This document shows, piece by piece, positions 22,701 through 32,399 of a stretch of 64,000 bases of DNA. How positions within the stretch are numbered: position 1 is the stretch's first letter; each line of letters begins with the position of its first letter. Below the pieces are notes generated by a model. The model was not told where the DNA came from. It did not search any database and was given only the letters and a program-made list of their open reading frames with translations. The position numbers and the translations under genes are program-made. The DNA comes from Colocasia esculenta (Eukaryota > Streptophyta > Magnoliopsida > Alismatales > Araceae): assembly GCA_014218235.1 (NCBI GenBank), contig CM024757.1, positions 143,481,371-143,545,370 of the forward strand, in the 5' to 3' direction.

Positions 22701-22848
22701 GTGGTTGTAACTAGACATTTGGAAAATTATAAATGAGAAAGATTTGCTTTAGTATTATTCAGTGTGCAATGGCTTGATGTCTAGTATACGCTCTATACCT
22801 TTCTTGCAACTGCCTTCGCGCTCCGATATTCCGCGTTGGGGCGTGACA
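19782..22848 (+). repeat. Element A 3' LTR (3067 bp)
   Basis: Collinear with 12084-15148 from end to end; differences are scattered substitutions and short indels, for example in the A-run near 19806. Its hairpin copy carries one G-to-T change (near 22509), while the GTGAGA donor-like site is kept at 22552. Confidence 0.93.
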
Positions 22849-22954
22849 GCTTGTGTGGACTGATGTTTTGCATGGTAACATGTTTTTACATGAAATTCAT
22901 CTAACAGTCAAAACTTCTATGATTAAATGTTGCCATCATCAAAAAGGGGGAGAT
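22849..22954 (+). other. End of the S' interior with polypurine tract
   Basis: Begins with the right target duplication of A (GCTTG) and then matches 50188-50289. AAAAAGGGGGAGAT (22941-22954) is the polypurine tract of S', immediately before the LTR at 22955. A polypurine tract here means this LTR also serves as the 3' LTR of the copy to its left. Confidence 0.88.
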
Positions 22955-24568
22955 TGTTGTGTCCCCAGTTTTGATGATATCATAAATCAAGTATTTGTAT
23001 CACAGGAATTTTCATAAAGTCAAAGTCCTCTTTCATGTGTTGACTCTGGTTACATCATACGTCAACACATTTGTATCAATGGGAGAGATACTGGAGTTTG
23101 GTGATGTACATTAGGTCGACTCTATTCAAAGGTTAGGTCGATGCTTGATGAATTTTCAGTAGCGCAGAAATTCAAAGTATCACATGAGGTCGACACTACT
23201 TGAAGAACAAGTCGACTGTAGTTGATTTTCTGGCTAGCGCTGAAGGGAAAGAATCAGATAAGGTCGACTCCAAATGAGCATTAGGTCAACGCAAATCAAA
23301 TTCCCTGTGAGCATTTGAAGAGAAGTGTTACCTGAGGTCGACTCCATTTGAGGATGAGGTCGACTCTACCAGTCTACTAGGTTGACTCCAGAGGAAGGTT
23401 AGGTCGACTCTACCATCAGATGAGGTCGACACTACATTGCTGCAAGGCCAACTCTACATCACAGATGGACAGTCAGATTCACAGTGACTTGGATGAGGTC
23501 GACTCAAGAGGGCATGGAGTCGACTCTACTGAAGATTTTTCACTAATCCAAGTCAAGTCCTATGGGTATAGGTCGACACTATAATCAGGGTGCGTCGACT
23601 CTATGACACTTATTCTACAGAGATGAAAAGTATCTGCCAATGCATAAGTTCTGGGCATGTGACCTGAGGCCCAATGATTGGGACTTCGGGTACACCTCAC
23701 ATGGTTCTGGAAGATACTTCTTTTGGCAGCAAAAGCATCTCCCAAGTTTTTTGGATTCTATTGAGGGGCCCACTAAAAAAATTCTGTGAATTAGATCAAA
23801 AGTAGTGCTTCGTCCTCTGTAGAATAGATAGCACCCAGGGGAAGAAAAAGTGCATAGATCTGAGAGCAAAAAGTACAGAGAGAGCAAGAGCTTGAGTTCA
23901 GAAAGAGTAGCAAACTTTAGAGCAGTCAACTGATTGAGAGGAGAGTATGTTGGGTCGTATCTTCTTCCTTTTGAAGACCTTCTGTTGATCAATTGAAGTA
24001 GAGCATCAGATTACATCTCAAATTCAGAGGCAATTGATCCTTATGCTTTGACCAGAAGAGGAACTCGATGAGCTCAAGCATGAAGAAGATGCAAAGAGGA
24101 GTTCAAGAAGTCATCTGACCAGATCCAACTCCAGCGCAGAGCATTTGCTTATTTTTGCACTTCTTCATATCTCTCTCCCTCTAGTTTGATTTTTTGATTT
24201 CTTCTCAACACCAATTTGTTTGGTTGTCTGCTCCAGTTGGAATAGACGATTTGATCCTACACTGTGTGTGTAAGGATTGTGATATGTGGAACATCTTGAA
24301 GCTGTGAATCAGTGGTTTGTATTGTAAATCAGTAGTTGTGTGAGTGTCTCACACATTTGAGTTGTTAGTGAAGCCTCACTTGGTTTGTGAGGGGTGGACG
24401 TAGGTCTCTATACTAAAGCCAAACCACCTTAAAAATATTGCTTGCGTGTGGTTTGATGTTCACTGATTAGATTGTTTCATCTGATCTGATCCTAATCTCG
24501 AGATTTTTAATTTTTAAATTGGTCAATATCTATTCACCACCCTCTAGATATTCATTCCATACACAACA
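22955..24568 (+). repeat. Sirevirus LTR shared by S' and S (1614 bp)
   Basis: Starts TGTTGTGTCCCC and ends CATACACAACA. It is preceded by the S' polypurine tract and followed by the S primer-binding site. Contains a cluster of GTCGAC motifs (23100-23605). Lacks a short stretch of about 25 bp that the right LTR has near 50320-50352. Confidence 0.93.
23100..23605 (+). repeat. Cluster of twelve GTCGAC palindromes in the Sirevirus LTR
   Basis: The word RGGTCGACWCT recurs roughly every 20-75 bp; I count twelve exact GTCGAC cores plus decayed ones (GTTGAC, GTCAAC, GCCAAC). The right LTR has about nine exact copies in 50470-50945. Clusters of conserved short motifs in LTRs are a known Sirevirus property; this particular word I do not recognise. 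Confidence 0.7.
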
Positions 24569-24570
24569 CG

Positions 24571-24582
24571 TGGTATCAAAGC
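24571..24582 (+). other. Primer-binding site of S (initiator tRNA-Met)
   Basis: TGGTATCAAAGC, two bases after the LTR; one mismatch to the usual TGGTATCAGAGC. Confidence 0.88.
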
Positions 24583-24631
24583 TAGGCTCTCCAATTCTTT
24601 TGGTTTTACAACCAGGAGAGATCCGTGTGAA

Positions 24632-25940
24632 ATGGATTCTAGAGGTTACATTGCAGAAAGTCACTCTGTGAATAGATCCCCCTACTTTGATGGAACTAAC
24701 TATGCATACTAGAAAACTCGTATGCAGGTTTTTTTGCGAGCACAAGATCATCAAATATGGAGAGTGGTGAGCAATGGACCTTATGAATTGTCTGAAGATG
24801 AAGAGAAGTGGACTCAAGTAGAGATAAAGAAGTCAAATGCTAACTGGAGTGCGATGAATATCATGCAGTGCTCACTCCATCCCATAGCGTTTTCAAGGGT
24901 ATCATCATGTGCAAGTGCAAAGGAGATCTGGAATCGCCTGATGGTGATTTATGAAGGTACGTCAGAGGTAAACGAAACAAAAGCTAATATGCTAGTTTTC
25001 GAATATGAAGCTTTCAAAATGAAGCATGATGAAACAATTTTTGAAATGTATGGTAGATTAACTCTGTTAACTAATGGTTTAAAGAATATAGGGAAGACTT
25101 ATATAGAACAAGAACTTGTCAGAAAAATCCTTAGATCTTTAACTCCTATTTAGTACACTAAAGCTACAGTAGTTGAAGAATGAAGAAATTTATCTACCAC
25201 TTCTGTTGATGAACTAATCGAATCATTGATGACTTATGAGTTGGGATTGAAGAGAGCTGAAGAAGATGTTAAGAAGAAAAAGCCACTTGCTCTCAAGGCA
25301 AGTCCCAGTATCAAAGAAGCTATAGAAGAAAGTGAGTCATCTACCTCTGAAGATGATTCAGGTGAGTTTGCCCTCATTATGAGAAAATTCAGAAAATTCC
25401 TGAGGAAATAAGGTAAGGGATTTCTGAAAAAGAAATCACAGGTAAATAGCTTCTCAAAACCCAAACAAGAAATGAATAAAAGATCTGGCATAGTGGTTTG
25501 TTACAATTGCAGGAAACTAGGACATGTGAAATCTAAATGTCTTGAAGCTTTGAAGAAAGCTCAACCCAGATGGATGAAAAATAAACAAAAGGCTATGGTT
25601 GGGATATGGAGTGAGGAAGAAGATGATGATGATGAAGGGAGCTCAGAGGCTAAGGAATCACAAACAAAAATCTATCTGATGGCAAGAGGAGAAGAAGAGG
25701 TAAACTCTCCATTCAAAGATTTCTCCTTCAGTGATTGGGAACATGTGTACTTTGAACTGTTAGATCAATATGATGAGGTTAAAAAGGAAAATAGTACTTA
25801 AAAGAAAAATAAATCATATTGCTCATGATACCTAAATGGAAGAGAAGGAAAAGGAATTGGTTCAAGAAATCACTGTTCTAAAGGAAACTGTTTGTGAATT
25901 GGAAATCAGGAATACTGAAAATGTCAAAGAAATAGCTATT
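24632..25940 (+). pseudogene. Sirevirus S Gag, first part
   Basis: ATG at 24632 (MDSRGYIAESHSVNR). UBN2/DUF4219-type capsid features: PYFDGTNYAY, then AKEIWNRLMVIYEGTSEVNE and KANMLVFEYEAFKM, as in copia Gag. A zinc knuckle CYNCRKLGHVKSKC sits near 25501. A strongly acidic stretch (EEEDDDDEGSSE) follows. Stops: TAG near 24711 (a Trp position) and near 25151, TGA near 25181, TAA near 25409, TAA at 25800. The homology ends abruptly at 25940, where solo LTR C2 was inserted, with CTATT (25936-25940) as target duplication, and resumes at 29368. Role: capsid formation and RNA packaging. Confidence 0.88.
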
Positions 25941-28900
25941 TGTAGCACCCTGGAAAATTTATTAAAGAAATATTTGAATAAATGGAAATAAATGATTTCC
26001 ATAATATCGAAGTGTTTAAAACATACGTATATGTGCAAGAACACATCGGAAAATTTCATGAAAATTATAAATCAACCCCAAACATTATTCCTAATGTTCC
26101 ACAAAGAAATTCATGCAACTAAAAATCTGATTGACCAAATGTACGTCACATTGTGACAAATTATCCAAATTAGGAAACTAGGTCGGAAAACCGTTAACAC
26201 GGAAATATGTCACGACCATAAATTAAATAAACATGTTGGAAAGACTTCCAACATTACATATTGATGACCCATTATTGATATTGGGCCAATGGATCAACTT
26301 GGGTCCAAAAATCAAATGGAGCATGAAAAATACCCATAAATTCGCAACCCTAATTGAGCTGAAAATGGAAGGAGGTAATTAGGGTAGAAATTGGATGCAA
26401 TAATGCTCTCTTGGCAACCCAAATTTGTGTCTAGCCATCCTTGGAGGTTGCTTGATGGCCAAGACACTCCAATGGGGGAAGAGATCTTCAAAACATGGAA
26501 GGGGGCATGCTAAAACTACAACTCTTCTTTCCTTGTTGCAATATGACTTCCAAAAGCCATAGATGCATAAATACTCTCCACAAAACCCTGGGGATGAGTT
26601 TTACATCTTGCTGGGGTTGTGTGGAGGAGTTCTTGGTGGCTGGGGAGTAGAAGAATGAGCACACCAAACCCATCTTCTTCCCCATCGCATCTGCTTTAGG
26701 CTTGCACAAATAGTTACCTTGGAGTCGACCAAAGGTAGGTCAAACCTAAACCACATCATGCAAGGCTTATACCCCTAGAAAGAGGGTCAAGTCTACTTCT
26801 TAACCCAACTGGAATGCACAATTTTCATGCATGCAGTATACTGGGTGTATTAGGCGTACTTCAACTAGTGGTCTGAACAAGGGTTTTCTGAAGAACGAAA
26901 CTTCCTCAACCCAGAAGGTAGGTTTTATCGGGCCAAACCTTAAAAATTCATATACCAATGTGTAGAGCATCATGTATAGTTTCATTTCCAAGTGGTTTCA
27001 TCTAATTCCAATGAGTACATCTTGAGTTATAGGCGTTTTGCCAAAGTCGCGCATGTCAGGGACTTTTCACGTTCATGTCGATTTATCATGCATCCCGAGG
27101 CCTTTTTAACTTATTTAGAAATCATAGTTGCCTTCTACTCCATGTTTCCAACAACTTTCATGTTTATACTTTTGTCCCTAGAGCCCTAGTTTAGAAGATA
27201 TAAGCATTGAATGGATCGAACTCTGTGTTTCCTGCATTTTTTGTGTTTTCGGGTTGTTTTTAGAACCACGTCCGGTCCAGGCGACGCGATTACTGCGCCT
27301 GGTATCACGTCGACCTTAGCCGACATGATTCATGAAAAGGCATCCGCACGACCCGACGCGATTCACACGCTGACCATTCAACGGCGCGCGTGAGACTTCG
27401 CGCCGCGTGGGAGTCTGTGCCTGTTTGAAACGCAACGGGATACCCCGATGCGATTCAGGCAGTTTTCCCGCCCATTGACATATTTAACTTTTTTCATGAA
27501 CCCATCGGGTTCCTCCGACGCGATTCACATCAAATCGCGGCCACTATGTGGTGCCGCGATTTACCTTCTTCACAGTTTCACCTTTTTGACTGTGCACTGT
27601 GTTATGAATTGCGTCCGCTGTGTAGGATGCGTATTTCAAGGCTTAACCGAGGTCTGTTTAACATGGTATTGAGTTCATCATTTGCATGTCTTTATTCTGG
27701 ACATTTCATGAGGTGTGTTTAATGGCTTAAAATTTATTAACCCATTAAAAGCTATAATTACACGAATGTTATGCTAATTGCTCCCTTAATGATGTGACCA
27801 TTCATGCAACTAGTGATTCACTCTTCTTACTATTCTAGCTTGTTAAAATGATAATTGTTATCTTAAAATATTGCAAACCCATGTATAGTTAAATGCATAG
27901 TTCATTTCATGCTATCATGTGAATTGTTTTCCGCAAGTTTGAAACCGATGGATTGTGGATTGAGACACGTGTTCACTACACACTTGCACATCTAAGCAGC
28001 CCTTTCTTGGGGATTTGGAAGCTCTCTATCGGTCATTCCGTATTGGTAGACTAGCGGTCTTTTCTCTAAGACCTCCGTAAATCTCCGTACTATGTAGATT
28101 CCCTCATGGAGACCGAGTTGGTTGTACCATTGAAGTTCCCTGGAGATAGCGTGCACTTCCTCTCTTCCCTTGTTCTCGTGAGTGTGATTTGTAATCTGGA
28201 CTTAAGCCATTAATGTAAGAGTGAACTAAAGTATAAATTGCATCGTTATGCTGCCGAAATTATCTCTTGACTATTGTAACATGAAATCAAGTTTACATTT
28301 ACTTATTACTTGTTCTCATCATCATCATGAACATGACGTTACACATGCTTACATCTTGAAACTCTTATTGGCCATTAATGACTGTGGGTATCTACATTTA
28401 AAAATAGTGAGATGCTCACCGGGCACAACGAGTGTCCAAGGGCTCCAGACTATCCCCAATGACAGCGAGTCATAAATATACTATTAACCATGGGGTATAA
28501 TGATTACTGGCATGGCATCTGCACTGGGAGTCGTGCGTGTCATGTTGAATGCTAGATACAATATCCACATACACGTGTCCTAGTGTGCATTTCAAGGTGG
28601 ATATTTCTTTGGTGTACATTAGTGTCTTCGTGCCTGATTAGTGTTACATGATCATGCTCGTGCGTGCTTGCTTGCTTGCGTGATATGGCCATCCTGCATT
28701 TATTACAAATATTTAAAGTGATATCTTGCACGCTTGTTACATGCATCTCTATTGATAATATCTTGCTCCTTATATCGTTCTAGATCTTGCTCTATCATGA
28801 TCATTCTATCTAGCTTGTCCATGTACCATGTTTTAATGAGTTTTATTCGTACATGCATATCATGACAATCGTGCTTACCGAGTTCTAAATTGTTAATCAC

Positions 28901-29362
28901 TTATATCATTGCCCGCACATTGAGATATAAATCCTACTGGGCTAGTGTGCTCATTCCCTACTTTTAACCATTCTATATGATTATGAAATTCAAGAAGAGG
29001 AGCAAGTCGAGGATGGGAATGCGTCCGAGTAATGAGCGTTCCAACTATGTGTCTAGTGATAGTTAGTTTGCTTTGAGTGTTAAATTCATGTAGTAGGAAG
29101 TGAGGAATAATGTACTTTTCCTTTTATTGAGTCTAGTCCTGTTATCCAATAGTAAAGAGTTGTATTAGTTCACTTTGATACAATGAGATGAGATACAAAT
29201 ACATTTTCCATTGAGTTCAATATTTGGGCCCTATTCTGATGTTGTGTTGATACACATTTAGTGTGTGCTAGCTAGATACTTATTTGCCGACTGTTCACGT
29301 CTCGGGATATCGACTCAAAATATCCGAATTAATATCCACTGCGTAATTCTCAGAACGTGACA
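25941..29362 (+). mobile_element. Solo LTR, gypsy family C (C2, 3422 bp)
   Basis: Starts TGTAGCACCCTGG and ends ACGTGACA, flanked by a perfect 5-bp duplication CTATT (25936-25940 and 29363-29367). It contains no primer-binding site, polypurine tract or coding sequence, so it is a single LTR left by LTR-LTR recombination. First half resembles the E LTR (59390-59580 against 26010-26200). It has the ATAAATA box (26577), AAAG|GTAGG (26734/26735) and hairpin TGGGC...GCTCA (28938-28953). The donor-like site after the hairpin is lost here (TATGA where C1 has GGTGA). A CpG-rich block lies near 27265-27560. Confidence 0.93.
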
Positions 29363-29540
29363 CTATTACTGCTGAAAAATATGATGCACTAAAAAGTGTA
29401 AACACTGAGATGAACAAATAACTTGAAATCCTTCAAAAATAAGTGACTAGAAGACAAGAAGCCTTGGAGAAATTTGTGAGTGGTAAGAATAACCTAGAAG
29501 CTTTGCTTGGAACTAAAGTCAACTTTAACAAAGAAGGGTT
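29363..29540 (+). pseudogene. Sirevirus S Gag, middle fragment
   Basis: Begins with the right duplication of C2. Translation is charged and coiled-coil-like (EKYDALKSVNTEMN), with stops, ending NKEG at the next insertion point. GGGTT (29536-29540) is the left target duplication of solo LTR F; the reading resumes at 31761. Confidence 0.8.
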
Positions 29541-31760
29541 TGTTACCCAGATAGTAAGCCCAGAGGGGGTTGAATGAATTGCTAAAGATTCCTTTTTGAA
29601 CAATTCTTATAAATAAAACACTTGGCACAAAACACTAAGATCGATGGTTAGAGTTAGTGTTAAACAAGACACAGAGAACAATCACACAAACATAGGCAAT
29701 TTTATCCTGGTTCGGATCTCCTATCCCAAGGAGTCCTACGTCCAGTCCCCAAGCAACCACTTGGGATTCCACTAAACAAGGGTACAGTCCCCCTTAAGGA
29801 CACTTACACATCCAGCAATAGCTGGCCTTCTCTTCTCTACCAGAAGTGGAATCGCTCCACCAGATGCAATAGGTCTTCTCTTCACAACTGAAGAGGAATG
29901 CTCACAGAATAATGAGTTGAAAGAGAAAGGCCCCAAGACCAAGCTTATAATCACTGCTTGATCTGAGGCGAAGTCTGAGAGACACAAGATTATCACAAAA
30001 TGGACTCTCTCTCAGATTTTCACAAGCTCTCAAAAGTAGTGCTATAATCTATGGAGAGCTTAAGAGCTACAGGAGGTTGGAATGTACAAGCTAGCTCTTC
30101 GTTCTTCAGGTGACTAAGATTTTTCAAGCTGCTCAAGAATTGTTTACTTCGCGTGTGTGTGCATTGCATGAAGTCACCAGTCTTCTATATAACTTCTTTT
30201 GAAAGACATTTGACCGTTGAAGTATTTGTTGTCTCATATCTTCATGCACGTTGGAGTATCTGGTCTGAAGTATGGAGTAGGTGAGCTTGCAGCCATTAAT
30301 GCCCAGATTGATGCATACACTCATATGGAAAGATTGTCTGAATCTTCTATCCTCTTGTCAGGTTGACAGGTCCATCTTTTGCAATGTGTGTTTCTACCGG
30401 AAACCCTGCACACAATAAATACTGACACATAGACAACTTATCTTTGTCTAAACTGTCAATCAACATTAGTATTTGTGCAGTGTAAAGATACACCAGAGAG
30501 GAAATGACATTCAGTCATTATGTAAAGTATGACTTTGTGTGGCATAGGCAAGATAGATAAAAGATATATTATGCAGAGAGTTGTACTGTCACAATAAATG
30601 CTAGAGAATATAGGATACAACATGTTTTTCGCGGGAAGACTTGAGTTCCACAAAGATTTGAAATGCATTTGAGTATCATGTCGAATGAAACTAAAGAATG
30701 TCTGAAAATGATTTTAAATAAGAATATTTAACAGTTGTCTTAAGTGTAATCGTTAACAGAGGGTTGATGATTAGACAGGCTGTACACAGCGAGAGTTGAT
30801 GTTAATATTAAATCAATGATATAATCATAAGTCAAGTGAGAATGTAATCTATGTTGAGACCAAGTCGATGTGAACATAATTCATGTATTAATGTAATGAA
30901 ATCGATGTTCAGTACAAAGTCATTGTTTAACTAAAATCGATGTCCAGATAAAATTGTTGTTTGAAACGAAATTGTTGTTTCATATGAAGTTGATATAATT
31001 ATGAAGTCGTTGTAGACATGAAGTCGATATAAAATACGAAGTCGTTGTTTTATATGAAGTCGTTGTTCTACTGAAATCGATGTTTAAGTGAGACTGAGTC
31101 GATGCAGCAACGAAATCGATGTAGCGACAAAGTCGTTGTTTAAGTGAAAATGAAATCGATGTTTTTATGAAGTCGTTGCAGCGACAAAGTCGTTGTTTAA
31201 GTGAAAATGAAATCGATGTTTTTATGAAGTCGTTGTAGCGACGAAGTCGTTGTTTAAGTGAAAAAAAATCGATGTTTCTATGAAGTCGGTGTAGCAACGA
31301 AGTCATTGTTTAAGTGAAACGAAATCGATGTTTCCATGAAGTCGTTGTAACAATGAAGTCGTTCTATAAGTGAAACGAAATCGATGTTTCCATGAAGTCA
31401 TTGTATAAGTGAAACAAAATCGATGTTTCCATGAAGTCGTTGTAACAATGAAGTCGTTCTATAAGTGAAACGAAATCGATATTTTTATGAAGTCGTTGTA
31501 AAGCCGAAATCGTTGTTTTACTTATGAAGTCGATGCTGGAATGAAATCATTGTTTCACTAAGGAAGTCGATGTGTACTTAGACAAAACATATGCATTGAA
31601 CTTCAGATAGCAGTGTGTGTAGGCAACTTACAGATATTGCTTGAATTACTGCCTGTGAATAAACTTCGAAAATATTGTTAGAAAGTACTTTTCAATTTTT
31701 GTTAATCACCAAAAATACATATAATTAATAATAAATTACTTGGAGATGGACTGATCATCA
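29541..31760 (-). mobile_element. Solo LTR of a second Sirevirus family (F, 2220 bp), minus strand
   Basis: On the minus strand it starts TGATGATCAGTCC (31760) and ends GGGTAACA (29541). It is flanked by a perfect 5-bp duplication GGGTT (29536-29540 and 31761-31765). Its minus-strand end, CAACCCCCTCTGGGCTTAC, resembles the end of the S LTR (CACCCCCCTCTAGATATTC), which places it in the same broad group. No interior sequence is present. It carries a dense array of RTCGWTG words (30840-31575). Confidence 0.88.
30840..31575. repeat. Array of short RTCGWTG words in solo LTR F
   Basis: GAAGTCGTTG and GAAATCGATG alternate about every 15-25 bp for 700 bp, several dozen copies. They are partly organised in higher-order units of about 57-60 bp, for example around 31140-31260. 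The core ATCGAT is palindromic. The spacing and unit are too irregular for CRISPR and lack spacers. Confidence 0.8.
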
Positions 31761-32345
31761 GGGTTAGGCTTTAATCCTTCAAAGAAGAAAGAAATAGGTT
31801 TGAAAACCATCACATTTATTTTTTCAACAAATTCAAAATTGTCCACATCGAGAAAACAAACTAATGGGAAGAGCACTCAAGGAAATGAGAAAAGAAAGCT
31901 GTAAAAGATTCTGAGATGGGAAAGTCCAATAAAAAGGATAAGATAGGTGCTGGAATCAAACCAATGCCTCAAGGGAACAAAAATTGGAAGTCACATCATT
32001 GGGTAGGTTGACACTATTCTTATGGTAGGTCGACACATTCATACACTAGACCATAGAACATGTTCAGGTGGACTCATGATAGGTCAACACCTTCACACAT
32101 CAGACCATAGAACAGGTGGACACATGGTAGGTCAACACCTACTAACACAAAACCACAAAACATGTTTACGTGGATCCATGCAGGTCGACACTATCTCTGC
32201 AGAGTGTCGGCGCATTCCTATAGTTTTGCTAGATCTGGACAGTCTGAATTTTCTAAAAGGTTTAACAATCAGAATAATTTTTGGTTTCATCAAAGAAACA
32301 CTGGTGGGAAGTTAGAAAGAAAATTCATGAAAATAAAAAGAAATA
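31761..32345 (+). pseudogene. Sirevirus S Gag, last fragment with GTCGAC-bearing tandem repeats
   Basis: Continues after F with GFNPSKKKEIGL, joining the motif begun as NKEG on the other side. The stretch is basic and Ser/Asn/Lys-rich, typical of the Sirevirus gag-pol junction. From about 32000 to 32200 an imperfect repeat of about 60 bp occurs three to four times. It carries GGTCGACAC or its decayed form GGTCAACAC plus a shared ACCATAGAACATG or ACCACAAAACATG segment. This is the same word as in the LTR. Stops are frequent (TAA near 31903, TGA near 32009). Confidence 0.75.
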
Positions 32346-32399
32346 ATGCTTAAAACTTCCTTAAAATAATAGAAAAAATAAAAAACAACATGAAATCAG

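Larger units (their letters stand above)
12084..22848 (+). mobile_element. Complete Ty3/gypsy element A (Tekay/Del-like), 10,765 bp
   Basis: Near-identical LTRs (12084-15148 and 19782-22848), an initiator-tRNA-Met primer-binding site, gag, protease, reverse transcriptase, RNase H, integrase, a C-terminal chromodomain-like segment and a polypurine tract, in that order. A perfect 5-bp duplication GCTTG flanks it (12079-12083 and 22849-22853). Removing it rejoins a sequence that matches the other Sirevirus copy, which confirms the boundaries. By eye the LTRs differ by only a few percent, so it is among the younger insertions. Coding lesions are few: three in-frame stops and several one-base indels. 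The order RT-RH-INT and the C-terminal segment place it in the chromovirus group. Confidence 0.95.

Noticed and set aside
30840..31575. CRISPR-like regular array
   Set aside because: No unique spacers, irregular unit length, eukaryotic context inside a solo LTR with proven target duplication.
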